Shown here: positions 1 through 8,693 of the stretch, piece after piece
How positions within the stretch are numbered: the stretch's first letter is position 1
Layout of the letters: the number at the start of each line of letters is the position of its first letter
NCBI GenBank assembly: GCA_002422665.1
Contig: DITA01000005.1
Location: 1 to 11,761 of the forward strand
DNA: 11,761 bases
Source of the DNA: Cloacibacterium caeni_C
Lineage (GTDB): Bacteria > Bacteroidota > Bacteroidia > Flavobacteriales > Weeksellaceae
Reading direction: 5' to 3'
Made by a program: the position numbers and the translations under genes
The notes under the pieces: model-generated
Told to the model about the DNA's origin: nothing
Databases searched by the model: none
What the model saw: only the letters and a program-made list of their open reading frames with translations

Positions 1-980
1 GGAATTTTCTTCCGACCATGACTAGTTAAAGGGGCGTCTTTTTTAAAAATAAATTGTGAAATATTTTGATTATCTAAACTAAAAATTCCATTAATATTAT
101 TTATTCTGGCATTTAGATAAAGTTTATCTTTAAAAATAGTTCCAATTTGATAAACTCTTGTAACCACACCTTGCCCTCCACCACCAGTATCACCAATAGT
201 AAATGGAATAACATTGGAAAAAACACTGCCGTCATAAGAAACTAAGTTGTAATTTTTATCTAATAAATAAAGTTTATTATTATATGAGGTAAGATAACCC
301 GTATCATTAACTAAATCTATTAATGGACTGTTTATAACAGCTTGACTTTGTGAACCATCAGTTTTCCAGATTTCCCATTTACTTTGAGCTGTAGAATACT
401 TTAAATAATAAAATGTGTTACCGATATGGGAATCAGTTTTATATCTTGGTCCTCTATTTCCATTATATTCATCACCACCAATTTCTATACTGAAAAATCT
501 TTTTTGTGGACTTACGGGATTCTGGACTTGATCTACTCTAAAGGTTCCAGCTGCGGTTCCATCTGTTCTCCATAATTCTAAAAATATATTACTTGCACTA
601 TCCGTATACTGAATTGTAAAATAAATATAATTTCCAGCTGGTTTAAACTGAATTGCAATTGGGTTTGAAACTGTGCTACTTATTAAATTTTTTAAAACAA
701 CAGTACCATTTTCAGTACCATTTTCAGTACCATCCGTCATTACTAAATTCAATGTATTGCATCCGCTGTTACACGGTTGAAAATAGTAGTCTGCAATATA
801 AAAAGCCTTATTATTCCACACATTATACTCACCAAGAAAAGCTCTATAATTAACACTTTCTTTTGGATAAACTGGAACACCTAGATAATTACTGGAAAAC
901 GGAGATTCTTTTACAACACTAACTTGTGCCAAAATCGTGGTAAAAGAAAAAAGAAATATTGTTTTTAATATATTTTTCAT
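1..980 (-). CDS. ELWxxDGT-repeat exported protein, partial (3' end beyond window)
   Basis: An uninterrupted minus-strand reading frame starts with ATG at 980-978 and stays open to base 1, giving at least 326 codons; no stop codon is inside the window. The N-terminus MKNILKTIFLFSFTTILAQ is a signal peptide ending in the A-Q cleavage pattern usual in Bacteroidota. The rest contains ELWxxDGT-type repeats, seen as MTDGTENGT, LELWRTDGTAAGTFRV and EIWKTDGS, separated by segments with NKLYL/DKLYL beta-strand motifs. It is clearly a paralogue of the gene just upstream at 998-3472, whose matching motifs come in the same order. The gap to that gene is 17 bp, so the two are probably co-transcribed. By analogy the missing C-terminus may carry a T9SS sorting domain, but this cannot be seen. 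Its function is unknown, probably cell-surface or secreted. The first repeat loop carries an extra ENGT unit encoded by a 12-bp tandem repeat. Confidence 0.88.
   Translation of the reverse strand, partial: MKNILKTIFLFSFTTILAQVSVVKESPFSSNYLGVPVYPKESVNYRAFLGEYNVWNNKAFYIADYYFQPCNSGCNTLNLVMTDGTENGTENGTVVLKNLISSTVSNPIAIQFKPAGNYIYFTIQYTDSASNIFLELWRTDGTAAGTFRVDQVQNPVSPQKRFFSIEIGGDEYNGNRGPRYKTDSHIGNTFYYLKYSTAQSKWEIWKTDGSQSQAVINSPLIDLVNDTGYLTSYNNKLYLLDKNYNLVSYDGSVFSNVIPFTIGDTGGGGQGVVTRVYQIGTIFKDKLYLNARINNINGIFSLDNQNISQFIFKKDAPLTSHGRKKI
701..736. repeat. 12-bp tandem repeat, 2.8 copies, in frame
   Basis: The unit CAGTACCATTTT occurs at 701-712 and 713-724 and a third, partly diverged copy (CAGTACCATCCG) at 725-736. 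On the coding (minus) strand it encodes DGT-ENGT-ENGT, one ENGT more than the DGTxxGT pattern of the paralogue (DGTAEGT). The period is a multiple of three, so copy number can change without a frameshift. Confidence 0.85.
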
Positions 981-997
981 TATGTTAATTTTTAAAA

Positions 998-3472
998 TTA
1001 TTTCTTAATCACTTTCCCAGATGAAACTACTTCCCCACTTGTGTTTTTTATTTGATAAATGTAAACGCCTTTCGCAAGCGAAGATTTGTTCAAAGAATTT
1101 GCTCCTTTCATCAAAACTGATATTGAAACGAGTTTTCCGCTCAAATCGTAGAAGTGCACTACTCCACCATTTTCTGTTGAAATATTTAGGTTTTCATTAA
1201 AAGGATTAGGGTAAATTAAAACTTTTGATTTTGAAAAATCCGAAGTGGCAAGTGAGCCAAAATTCATCACGGCAAATGGTGAGAAAGAAGAAATTCCTGT
1301 GGCTGTGATAGAATTATTTGAAACCGCCCCCGAATTTTCCTCAGTCCAGTTACCGTTAAGATAATGCCCGACTTTCGCGGTTGAAGCATTAAAACTTCCG
1401 TTTTGTTGAGATGCATTCCATCCTAAAGTCAGATTCACGTTGCTTCCTCCCGCTGTAGCTTCAGAAATGTCCCAGGTTGCGTTTACCGCGCCGTTCGTAG
1501 TGTTGGAAATCCCATCCGAAACTCTCGCTGAAAAGGTATCGGAAGTTCCGGTGTTTGCGATGGAAACTGGATTGTAATTCGTGGCCGTTCCGATTGGCAA
1601 GTTTACGATTCCTCTCTCAGCATTTAGATTTTCAACATTTACGGTGCCGGTTCCGTTGGTCACGATGTAGTTGGATGCGTTTGCGTTGGTGATTTGGGAG
1701 GAATTGCCTTTTAGGTTTAGGTTGTTATTGTTTAAAGTTATTTTTGCTCCAAGATCTAAGTTCCCTGAAACGTTCAGGGTTCCTGCAGAAAGGTTCAACG
1801 GCGAACTTACGCTTATATTTTTCACTGATGCATTGCCATTAATTTCCGGTGTTTTTCCTGTCGGAATTAACACGACATCGCTTTCAAAAGGAACGATCTG
1901 CCCTGCCCAGTTATCACCTTCATTCCATTGATTGTTTGATTTGCCATTATTGAAGGTAAAATCTTCATTTAAAGAATACAGATTTTCTTTGCCCTCATTG
2001 GTGGCAATAAAATAGATTTTGTTCTGAAGCTTAAAAAAGTTCCTCGGTTGAGATGGCATATTTACAAAATTATTTTGCGGAAGTTGCTGTTGACCTCTAT
2101 TTATTTCATAAGCCATATAATTACTAGAACCATTCGTACGCCATAATTCAATATTGAGTCCGTTCAATGTTGGACTGTTCAATTTTTCAGGCAAATCAGC
2201 ATAATAAAGAATTCCATTTAAGGTGTGCCCGAAAAAAGTGGGGTAATTCACGGTAACAGAATTAATTAAAGAAGCATCTTCATTAATCGCCGTAATATTG
2301 TAGGAATATGCACTATTCATCAATGTTTCCGTATGAATATATGAGATGTTTTCACCAGTTATTATTTCCTTTAGCCGACTGTTGGCAGGAAGTAGTACTT
2401 TTTTCACCGCATCATTTTTATCAATAATGTATAAATATTCGTCGCATCCATTATTGCCAAACATAAACATATAATTTGCAGTTTTTCGGAACTGAAATGT
2501 TTTTTTGGAATCAGGTGGTCCCGGAAAACCCATAGTGCAGGGTGCTCTGTAAACTAGTTTTTTGTTGTTGCCAAAATCTGTGGTAGAATATATATCGAAA
2601 TTACCGGCATCAAAGTAAATCTTACCATTGAAAACAGCACTAAATCGAGTGAAGGAAGGATCAAATTTTCCCTTAGAATAAGATACCTGTTTTGTGGAAA
2701 CACCGTCGTAAACGAAGGATGTACTGTATCTACTTTTTACTCCACTATATTGGTCAACATAATAATAACTTCCTCCAAAGTATAGTTTATTATTATAGAC
2801 GAGGTAACTATTGGGAAGTGTTTGTTTGTAACTGTAATCTCCGGGAATTTTTTTAATCGACTCAACAGTGCCCTCTGTTTCGTACATTGAGAATTCCTGG
2901 GTAGTATTGTCGAATTTTGTATAGAAGAGTTTGTTTCCGATTGTAACCGGCTGATTGTCAAAATTATCCGGATAATTGTAAGAAGAACTTTGGATGCTTG
3001 TAATAAACTCTTCACTAGTAGTGCCGCCAATTCCCAAGTAATTCATAGTAGGTACTGTAAAACCTGTACTAAAAGATTCATCCAGTTTCAGGGTATTTTC
3101 CGAAGTACCGTCTGTTCTCCATAACTGGTATTTTCCGTAATTTGTTTTGCAGGTGAAATAAAGATAGCTGTCGGTTGCAGCCCATTGAACGATTTTAGCG
3201 TCGTACTCAGTGCTTGGAGATAAATCTTTCAAAACTTTAGTGCCTTCTGCTGTTCCGTCGGAGACTACAAGATTGCACGTACGGTATTGATAAGGTGAAG
3301 ACGCCGAGATTCCTTTACCTTGATAGAATACCTTGTTTTTCCAAACCTTCATCCTATGTTTTTCCATATATTGGGGAAGGAGTTTACTGTCAGTAAATTC
3401 TAATACTTTTGTAATCTGGGAATTTCCAAATACGGAGATAAAGAATAATGCCAAAAAATAGAAATTTTTCAT
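998..3472 (-). CDS. T9SS type A sorting domain protein with ELWxxDGT repeats
   Basis: This 824-aa protein is exported through the inner membrane by a signal peptide (residues 1-19, MKNFYFLALFFISVFGNSQ) and probably crosses the outer membrane by the type IX secretion system. Residues 60-130 hold ELWxxDGT-type units (VVSDGTAEGTKVLKDL, YQLWRTDGTSENT), with degenerate versions near 197-208 (YETEGTVESIKK) and 442-450 (ELWRTNGSS). Residues 510-640 are a Gly/Asn/Thr-rich stretch with the WNEGDNWAGQIVP motif and repetitive beta-helix-like character. Residues 750-824 form the type A sorting domain: YPNPF box, FYDLSGKLV, LAKGVYIYQI and a basic end (KVIKK). The start is the ATG directly before the signal peptide. 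It lies 70 bp after the lipoprotein gene and 17 bp before its own paralogue. The function is unknown; adhesin or surface-polymer binding roles are possible but not shown. Confidence 0.93.
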   Translation of the reverse strand: MKNFYFLALFFISVFGNSQITKVLEFTDSKLLPQYMEKHRMKVWKNKVFYQGKGISASSPYQYRTCNLVVSDGTAEGTKVLKDLSPSTEYDAKIVQWAATDSYLYFTCKTNYGKYQLWRTDGTSENTLKLDESFSTGFTVPTMNYLGIGGTTSEEFITSIQSSSYNYPDNFDNQPVTIGNKLFYTKFDNTTQEFSMYETEGTVESIKKIPGDYSYKQTLPNSYLVYNNKLYFGGSYYYVDQYSGVKSRYSTSFVYDGVSTKQVSYSKGKFDPSFTRFSAVFNGKIYFDAGNFDIYSTTDFGNNKKLVYRAPCTMGFPGPPDSKKTFQFRKTANYMFMFGNNGCDEYLYIIDKNDAVKKVLLPANSRLKEIITGENISYIHTETLMNSAYSYNITAINEDASLINSVTVNYPTFFGHTLNGILYYADLPEKLNSPTLNGLNIELWRTNGSSNYMAYEINRGQQQLPQNNFVNMPSQPRNFFKLQNKIYFIATNEGKENLYSLNEDFTFNNGKSNNQWNEGDNWAGQIVPFESDVVLIPTGKTPEINGNASVKNISVSSPLNLSAGTLNVSGNLDLGAKITLNNNNLNLKGNSSQITNANASNYIVTNGTGTVNVENLNAERGIVNLPIGTATNYNPVSIANTGTSDTFSARVSDGISNTTNGAVNATWDISEATAGGSNVNLTLGWNASQQNGSFNASTAKVGHYLNGNWTEENSGAVSNNSITATGISSFSPFAVMNFGSLATSDFSKSKVLIYPNPFNENLNISTENGGVVHFYDLSGKLVSISVLMKGANSLNKSSLAKGVYIYQIKNTSGEVVSSGKVIKK

Positions 3473-3499
3473 TGTAGCTGTTTTTTATTTGGTAATGAA

Positions 3500-3530
3500 A
3501 CTTAGCCAAAGCTCAAAACTTTGGCTAAGT
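3500..3530. terminator. Perfect 12-bp hairpin between lipoprotein and T9SS genes
   Basis: The arms ACTTAGCCAAAG (3500-3511) and CTTTGGCTAAGT (3519-3530) are perfectly complementary around a 7-nt loop. In minus-strand RNA the hairpin lies about 12 nt after the stop of the lipoprotein gene and 27 nt before the ATG of the 824-aa gene. The following sequence (TTCATTACCAAATAAAAAA) is not a clean U-tract, so it could be a weak terminator, an attenuator or an RNA-processing or stability hairpin separating expression of the two genes. Confidence 0.55.
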
Positions 3531-3542
3531 GTTTAACACTGA

Positions 3543-3992
3543 TTATTTTACCGGAATACCTGTGAACGTTCCGTAAACTTTTGTAATGCCGTTTCCTGTT
3601 CCGGTAGCTTCGAATTTTCCTGAAACTTTGGAGTCCGTTTTATCAGTTATGGTGATGGTTCCACTGGTAGCGTTGAAATTTTTGGTGACGTAAACCAGAG
3701 CTGTACCTTTGATGTAATCGCCGTCGAAAGTATGGGTTCCTACCGCGGAACTTTTCATCAGATTAATTTCGAACACAGTAGCATTAGAAGCATTAAGTGC
3801 GAAAATGGAACTCCCCTGAAAATAAGCGGACGAAGCATTTTGTTCAGGCGCGGTTTGAGAGTCTTCCCTCCACGTAAATCCTGCAGTTGAGGAAGTTGCG
3901 GTGTTTGTTCCATCATCTTCGTTCCTGTCACAGGAAATGAATAGAACCGCCAATACCATCAAGGTTCTGAAATAAAAAAATAAATTTTTCAT
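3543..3992 (-). CDS. Small lipoprotein of unknown function
   Basis: This 149-aa protein begins MKNLFFYFRTLMVLAVLFISC, a lipoprotein signal peptide whose lipobox (FISC) gives a lipidated Cys21. The residues after it (DRNEDDG) are acidic; negative charge soon after the cysteine favours surface exposure in Bacteroidota lipoproteins, but this is only suggestive. The mature part is beta-rich, with a TWREDSQ segment near residue 40, a central STAFxxN-like core and a C-terminal GTITITDKTDSKVSGKFEATG / KVYGTFTGIPV pattern. This reminds me of short flavobacterial lipoproteins such as those in DUF6252, though I cannot confirm membership. It lies 76 bp after the 624-aa exported gene and is followed by a strong hairpin. 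No catalytic residues are recognisable. Confidence 0.88.
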   Translation of the reverse strand: MKNLFFYFRTLMVLAVLFISCDRNEDDGTNTATSSTAGFTWREDSQTAPEQNASSAYFQGSSIFALNASNATVFEINLMKSSAVGTHTFDGDYIKGTALVYVTKNFNATSGTITITDKTDSKVSGKFEATGTGNGITKVYGTFTGIPVK

Positions 3993-4068
3993 ACTATAAA
4001 ATTTTAATTTGGTTAGAAGAAAACCGCACCCGGAAACCTAAGCTACACAGGCACGGAATCACAGATTT

Positions 4069-5943
4069 TTATTGGTTTACATCCATTCTGGAAACCAAAA
4101 GACGGTCGCCATTCGGAGTTTCGCTGAAGAAATAAATATAGTCGCCAATCTGTATGCGGTTATGCTTATCGTAGAGGTAATATTTCTTTTTCTCTAAATC
4201 ACCTAATGTTCTAAATTCTGAAGATTTCCCGGTAGAAAGATCAATTTTACCATATTCAATACTATAGAATGGTGAATACGTGGTTGTTGTGGTATTGGTG
4301 GTGGTTCCTGTGAAAAAATTGGTCATTGAACTAAAACTTGTGTCTTTATCTATGGCTTTCACAATTTCCATAATCCAGTTCACAGATTTTCCATCTTTGC
4401 TTTCGATTAGATATCCAACAGCAGGAAAATTATCTGCGGTCATCGGTGAATTATTGAAAAATCCTTTCTTATTTTTCTGATCGAGCTGCACGGTATAGTT
4501 TCTTACCAAATTCCCTTCCGGAGAAAAATGCAGCAAATACATTCCTTTATAAACTCTGTCATATCCTCCACTTCTACTTGTACTTATGCCTGTTAATGCT
4601 CCCAAAAGTTTGTTGCCTCCTATTCCGCCACTATTTGGTTTATAATCCTGTACGCTAAGAATCATCGACCCATCTTTCAAAATTTGGAAATTATTGGTAA
4701 CAAACTTTTTACCGTCAAATTCCAAAGCTTTTTTCATGTCCGGACCGGCAACTGCTTTTTGGTTAAGTTCAGCCATAGGCGTCGCTTTAATGAAAGAAAC
4801 ATTTCCCCCAGAAACTTTTGCAATGATAAAGTCATCATATTTTTTTTCGTCCAAAGCATTATCCAGTGATTGCTGTGACGGAGCCATATCGTCTTTTCCG
4901 GAAACCATATTCGCCATTTTTCCGATTCCTCCGAGCATTCCTCCAGTAGATTTAGCGGCGGCTTGTTCCTCATCATCCATACTTGATGGCGACACGGTAG
5001 CTCCTAAGATTTCGTCTGCATATTTACCTTCTTTTTTAATTCCTAAACCATACAGGATCACTTCATTTCCTTTATTGTAGGCATTAAGAATACGGAAACC
5101 TGCCGATGGTGCAGAGAAATTAAATTGTTCCTTCACGGCGCCTTCAGGTGAAATCCTAAGATAAGTCAGTTGATTTGGAGTTCCAGCATTGCTTTTTCCA
5201 TAAGCTTTGGTTGGTGCTAAAACAACAATCCAATCTCTTGGGAAATCGTCATTAGAAACGTCTCGGCTGTTGTCGTCCATTAAAGGTTTGGAGAAAATGG
5301 GCTTCAAAGGAGTCGGCGTAGGAATAGAAGCTATTTTTTTGGATTCTCCGCTGTTTGAGATTTTCACTAAGTCGAGATTATTCAGGGAAGCACCTTTGGT
5401 ATAAGGGTACGCGAGCGCATAAATCGCACTGTCTCTTTCTACTTCATACGCACCGCTGAAGAGATATTCTTCCCCGTTTTCACTGGTGAGTTTTTGTTTG
5501 TCGAGGAGTTTTATCCGCTTCACATAATCTCCTGCAAGCCAGTTGTATTTCGCTTTGATTTCGCGTTTTTTAAACATCATTTTTCCGGTAAGATTGGTGC
5601 TCACCGAAGCTGCGGTGGTGATATATTCGTCGCCTTTAAAATTGAAAAATTTCCATTTTTTCTTTACTTTCTCTACATCCCATTCGTCTTTTAGGCTATT
5701 GACAAGATTGGCATCTTTGTCGAAAGTATAGGTTTCAATCTTAACTTTTTTTTTGCTTGAAGGCAGGAAATACACCATTTCAAAACCCCCATTTCCGGTG
5801 GGTTCTACTCCACCGAGATAGCCTTTTTTTGCTTTTCGGGAGATTTCATAATCCTTTTCCAGGATATCAAAAGTGGATTGTTGTGCAAAGGTGGCAACGC
5901 CGAAAAGTATGGCGGCCGTACTGAAAATAATTTTTGTTGTCAT
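4069..5943 (-). CDS. Exported protein of unknown function (624 aa)
   Basis: I do not recognise a named family. The N-terminus MTTKIIFSTAAILFGVATFAQ is a classical signal peptide, probably cut near A20-Q21, so the protein is periplasmic or outer-membrane associated. There is no lipobox cysteine, no T9SS sorting domain at the C-terminus (it ends SRMDVNQ) and no later transmembrane segment. The body alternates short beta-strand and turn segments (for example DDFIIAKVSGGNVSFIKA and GMYLLHFSPEGNLVRNYTV), which suggests a beta-propeller-like or repetitive beta fold; this is an inference. A low-complexity Gly/Met/Asp-rich insertion lies at about residues 320-370 (KSTGGMLGGIGKMANMVSG) and a threonine-rich run (TTTNTTTTTY) near residue 555. 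It sits directly downstream of the response regulator gene (88-bp gap with two inverted repeats) and upstream of the lipoprotein gene, both on the same strand. Confidence 0.85.
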   Translation of the reverse strand: MTTKIIFSTAAILFGVATFAQQSTFDILEKDYEISRKAKKGYLGGVEPTGNGGFEMVYFLPSSKKKVKIETYTFDKDANLVNSLKDEWDVEKVKKKWKFFNFKGDEYITTAASVSTNLTGKMMFKKREIKAKYNWLAGDYVKRIKLLDKQKLTSENGEEYLFSGAYEVERDSAIYALAYPYTKGASLNNLDLVKISNSGESKKIASIPTPTPLKPIFSKPLMDDNSRDVSNDDFPRDWIVVLAPTKAYGKSNAGTPNQLTYLRISPEGAVKEQFNFSAPSAGFRILNAYNKGNEVILYGLGIKKEGKYADEILGATVSPSSMDDEEQAAAKSTGGMLGGIGKMANMVSGKDDMAPSQQSLDNALDEKKYDDFIIAKVSGGNVSFIKATPMAELNQKAVAGPDMKKALEFDGKKFVTNNFQILKDGSMILSVQDYKPNSGGIGGNKLLGALTGISTSRSGGYDRVYKGMYLLHFSPEGNLVRNYTVQLDQKNKKGFFNNSPMTADNFPAVGYLIESKDGKSVNWIMEIVKAIDKDTSFSSMTNFFTGTTTNTTTTTYSPFYSIEYGKIDLSTGKSSEFRTLGDLEKKKYYLYDKHNRIQIGDYIYFFSETPNGDRLLVSRMDVNQ

Positions 5944-5962
5944 AGTCTGTGATTTTTTTTAC

Positions 5963-5978
5963 GAGATAAAAGTATCTC
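5963..5978. promoter_or_regulatory. Dyad GAGATA-N4-TATCTC upstream of the 624-aa gene
   Basis: A perfect 6-bp inverted repeat with a 4-nt spacer ends 19 bp before the start codon of the exported-protein gene. In minus-strand sense it overlaps TACTTTTA, a 7-of-8 match to the Bacteroidota -7 box TAnnTTTG, so it could be an operator over a promoter or a hairpin in the leader. The regulator is unknown. Confidence 0.35.
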
Positions 5979-5996
5979 AAAATCCAGATGACAATC

Positions 5997-6012
5997 TACC
6001 CTCTACAGGGTA
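5997..6012. terminator. Short inverted repeat after the response regulator gene
   Basis: TACCCT (5997-6002) pairs with AGGGTA (6007-6012) around a 4-nt loop. It lies 20 bp past the response regulator stop codon. No U-tract follows in minus-strand sense, so it is at best a weak terminator; it may equally be a binding site for the next gene's regulator. Confidence 0.3.
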
Positions 6013-6031
6013 TTTTTGAGTCTATCGAAGA

Positions 6032-6670
6032 TTAATCTGCCAATAAATTGAGATTGGCAACCGCCTGAATTAATTTAGGAAGCGAATGGGTTTCTGTTTT
6101 TCGGTAGATATTTTTTCGGTGGGTTTCTACAGTACTTTCACTAATGAATAATGCATTAGAAATCTCTTTATTGGTGAGTCCGTCGATCATTAATTTCACG
6201 ATCTGCTTCTCGCGAGCGGTCAATATGATTTGCGGATAATCGATGATTTTTCGCTGAAATTGTTTCAAAGCCATTTCTGCTTCTTCGCTAAGGTGAATGT
6301 ATCCCAACTGTACATCCTGCAACGCTTTTACCAAATCTTGTCTGTTGACATTTTTGGAAAGATAACCTTCAATTTTTATTTTTTCAACCAATTCATAAAC
6401 TACTTTCGGATCACAATTCATCGATAAAATGATGATTTTAAGATTGGGAAACTCGTGTTTCAGGACTTTCGCACATTCGAAACCATTCATCGTGGGCATC
6501 ATTAAATCCATCAATAACAAATCCGGATTGATCTTTTCTTCTCTCATATCCTGCAAAAAATCACAGGCATCGGTATAGGTTTTCAGAATCGCAATATTTT
6601 TCTCCAGACCGAGAAGCATTTCGATTCCATCTATTATAATCTGATGATCATCAACTATGGCAATTTTCAT
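6032..6670 (-). CDS. NarL/LuxR-family DNA-binding response regulator
   Basis: This 212-aa cytoplasmic regulator is the output half of a two-component system. The N-terminal receiver domain (about 1-122) shows the acidic pocket DD at 8-9, the phosphoacceptor Asp55 in LLLMDLMMPTMNG, the switch Ser83 (IIILS) and the conserved Lys106 (GYLSKN). The C-terminal LuxR-type helix-turn-helix (about 148-207) shows LTAREKQIVKL, GLTNKEISNALFISESTVETH and the RKNIYRK recognition region. The length is normal for the family. The ATG is 10 nt after the stop codon of the histidine kinase gene, so the pair is surely co-transcribed and cognate. Phosphorylation should promote dimerisation and DNA binding; the targets are not known. 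The downstream exported-protein genes are candidates only by position. Confidence 0.96.
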   Translation of the reverse strand: MKIAIVDDHQIIIDGIEMLLGLEKNIAILKTYTDACDFLQDMREEKINPDLLLMDLMMPTMNGFECAKVLKHEFPNLKIIILSMNCDPKVVYELVEKIKIEGYLSKNVNRQDLVKALQDVQLGYIHLSEEAEMALKQFQRKIIDYPQIILTAREKQIVKLMIDGLTNKEISNALFISESTVETHRKNIYRKTETHSLPKLIQAVANLNLLAD

Positions 6671-6680
6671 AGGAAAATAA

Positions 6681-8693
6681 TTAGACGATTGGTATTTCTA
6701 TAAAAACTTGTGTACCGCGATCTGCAGCGCTATCAATTCTCATTTTTCCTTTCAACATTTCAATCCTCGCTTTCATATTTTGCAGGCCTATTCCATCTTT
6801 ATTTTCAGAAATTTTTAAAGGATTAAAACCTTTGCCATTGTCTTTAATCTCTGTGGTAATTTTTTTATAGGACTGTATCACAGAAATATCGATTTTATCG
6901 GCTCCAGAATGTTTAACCGTATTATTGATGCATTCTTGAATAATCCTGTAGAGTGTCACCTGAATATTTTGATCGACTTCCTTCTCGAGGCCTTCAATTT
7001 GAAGATTAACGGCGAGTTTCGGCGTAGATGTTTTCTCGATGAGGTCTCTCAAGGCATTCGCCAAAGAATTTTTAATCAACATATTCGGCATCATCTGATG
7101 AGAAAGCGTACGAACATCCGCAATCGCATCCGACAAAATATTAGAGATTTTTTGAATAATATTTTTAAAATTTTCAGGATTGTCTTTGTATTCATTCAAG
7201 ACACTCACATTCATATTGGCTGCCATTAAAAGTTGTCCCACTCCGTCGTGCAGGTGTGTTGCCATCCGTTTCCGCTCGTTGTCTTCGGCTGTTATTACTG
7301 CTTTTGTAGCCAAATCTTGCTGATGGAGAATGGCTTTTTGATGTTGCACTTTCTGGCGATGTTGACGGTTTCTGTAAAAAACGAAACCAAAAAGAAGCAA
7401 AGCGGCCAAAGAAGAAATCGCAACATTTCTCTTGAATATTTTAGATTTTTGCTGAAGAATTTCGGAATCTTTCTTCAATGTTTGGTACTTTTTTTCGAGT
7501 TCTGCGGTACTGGAAATCACTTTGGTATTCACCAATTCATTATCTAATGCGATGTATTTTTCAAAACAAAATTCTGCACTGTCCGGCTGCGCGGTGTTAT
7601 GATAAACATTTGTAAGGAGTTTGTAGGTAGAAAGCTGATTTTCTTTAGATTTTTCTTTTTCAAAAGTTGGCAAAATGTTCAAAAGCATTCGTTTTGCATC
7701 TTGGTATTTGCCTTCTACGATTAAACTTTGGGCTACATCAATGCTGTTGCTTTCCTGATCAATTTTAGAATTAAATTCTTCCCGAACTTCTTGTGAAACC
7801 TGGAGATTTACTTGCGCCAAAGAATCCTTTCGTTGAAGGATGTACAGATTTCCCAAATTTCTATTGGCAAACGATATTCCCTGTTTATTCCCGATTTTAT
7901 TACAAATTGCTGCACTCTTTTGATACTGTTTTTCCGCTTCGGAATAATTTTTCTGCATCTGAAATGCCTTTCCCAAGTTGAGGTAATTTTCGCAGAGTTT
8001 ATTCTCTATTTCCACGCTTCTTTCCTGCGATTCAAAATAGTTGATCGCTTCTGTGATGTATTTGATCGCATTACGATTGTCTTTTAAATCCACAAACAAC
8101 AGTCCGATATTTGCCTTCGTGATGTTGGAATTTCGCACATCTCCTTTCGCATCAAAATATTTCAGAGCTTCCAGGTACATTTTCATCGCTTTGTTGTACT
8201 GAAAACTACTTTGATATACCGAAGCCAGATTATTATTGAGTTTTGCAATTCCCGCGGCGTTCTTTTGTCTTTTGCGAATTTGATAAGATTTCAGATAATT
8301 TTTTTCCGAATTTTTGAAATCATTATTTCGAAAATGCACCGCTCCCAAATCACTGTAAACCTGCGCCAACATAACAGAATCTTGAAGTTTTTCCGTTGCC
8401 GAAATCGCTTTTTTGCCGTAACTAAGCGCCGAATCCACCGAAACACTGGCGTAATACCAAGTAAGATCGGAATAAATGGACGCCCGTTTTTTATCGTCGG
8501 GATTTTTACTGAGATCTGATTTTAAATTACTGATGACTTCAGACAAGTTTTGCGCATTCAAACCAGCACTGAAACCTAAAATCAAAATAAGGAGTATCAT
8601 GCATCTACAAATCATCGCGAACCGATTTTTCAACAAAGTAGAAGATGATTCTGGTGCAGAAAAATTAGGAGAAAGAATAGAATTTATTTTCAT
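6681..8693 (-). CDS. TPR-containing sensor histidine kinase (HisKA_3 type)
   Basis: This is the sensor kinase partner of the adjacent response regulator. Numbered from the chosen start (670 aa), it has an N-terminal hydrophobic signal segment ending SAGLNAQ (about 32-48), then tandem tetratricopeptide repeats (about 70-385) that should lie in the periplasm. A coiled stretch (about 395-420) follows, then one transmembrane helix (about 421-441, AISSLAALLLFGFVFY). The dimerisation/phosphoacceptor domain carries His482 in MATHLHDGVGQLL. The ATPase domain has an N box (Asn591 in QECINNTVKH), G1 DNGKGF (Asp618), G2 DGIGLQNM and a final GTQVFIEIPI. The frame is open up to an ATG at 8750, but those first 19 residues (MLNAFALVKIRRIEPNNTN) do not resemble a native N-terminus. 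I prefer the ATG at 8693-8691, after A-rich DNA (AACACCAAT). An ATG at 8615, giving a short standard signal peptide, is also possible. The ligand is unknown; such TPR kinases are common in flavobacteria. Confidence 0.93.
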   Translation of the reverse strand: MKINSILSPNFSAPESSSTLLKNRFAMICRCMILLILILGFSAGLNAQNLSEVISNLKSDLSKNPDDKKRASIYSDLTWYYASVSVDSALSYGKKAISATEKLQDSVMLAQVYSDLGAVHFRNNDFKNSEKNYLKSYQIRKRQKNAAGIAKLNNNLASVYQSSFQYNKAMKMYLEALKYFDAKGDVRNSNITKANIGLLFVDLKDNRNAIKYITEAINYFESQERSVEIENKLCENYLNLGKAFQMQKNYSEAEKQYQKSAAICNKIGNKQGISFANRNLGNLYILQRKDSLAQVNLQVSQEVREEFNSKIDQESNSIDVAQSLIVEGKYQDAKRMLLNILPTFEKEKSKENQLSTYKLLTNVYHNTAQPDSAEFCFEKYIALDNELVNTKVISSTAELEKKYQTLKKDSEILQQKSKIFKRNVAISSLAALLLFGFVFYRNRQHRQKVQHQKAILHQQDLATKAVITAEDNERKRMATHLHDGVGQLLMAANMNVSVLNEYKDNPENFKNIIQKISNILSDAIADVRTLSHQMMPNMLIKNSLANALRDLIEKTSTPKLAVNLQIEGLEKEVDQNIQVTLYRIIQECINNTVKHSGADKIDISVIQSYKKITTEIKDNGKGFNPLKISENKDGIGLQNMKARIEMLKGKMRIDSAADRGTQVFIEIPIV

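Noticed and set aside
4694..5080. 128-aa plus-strand frame inside the 624-aa gene
   Set aside because: Antisense shadow of a strongly coding region; no start context or family match.
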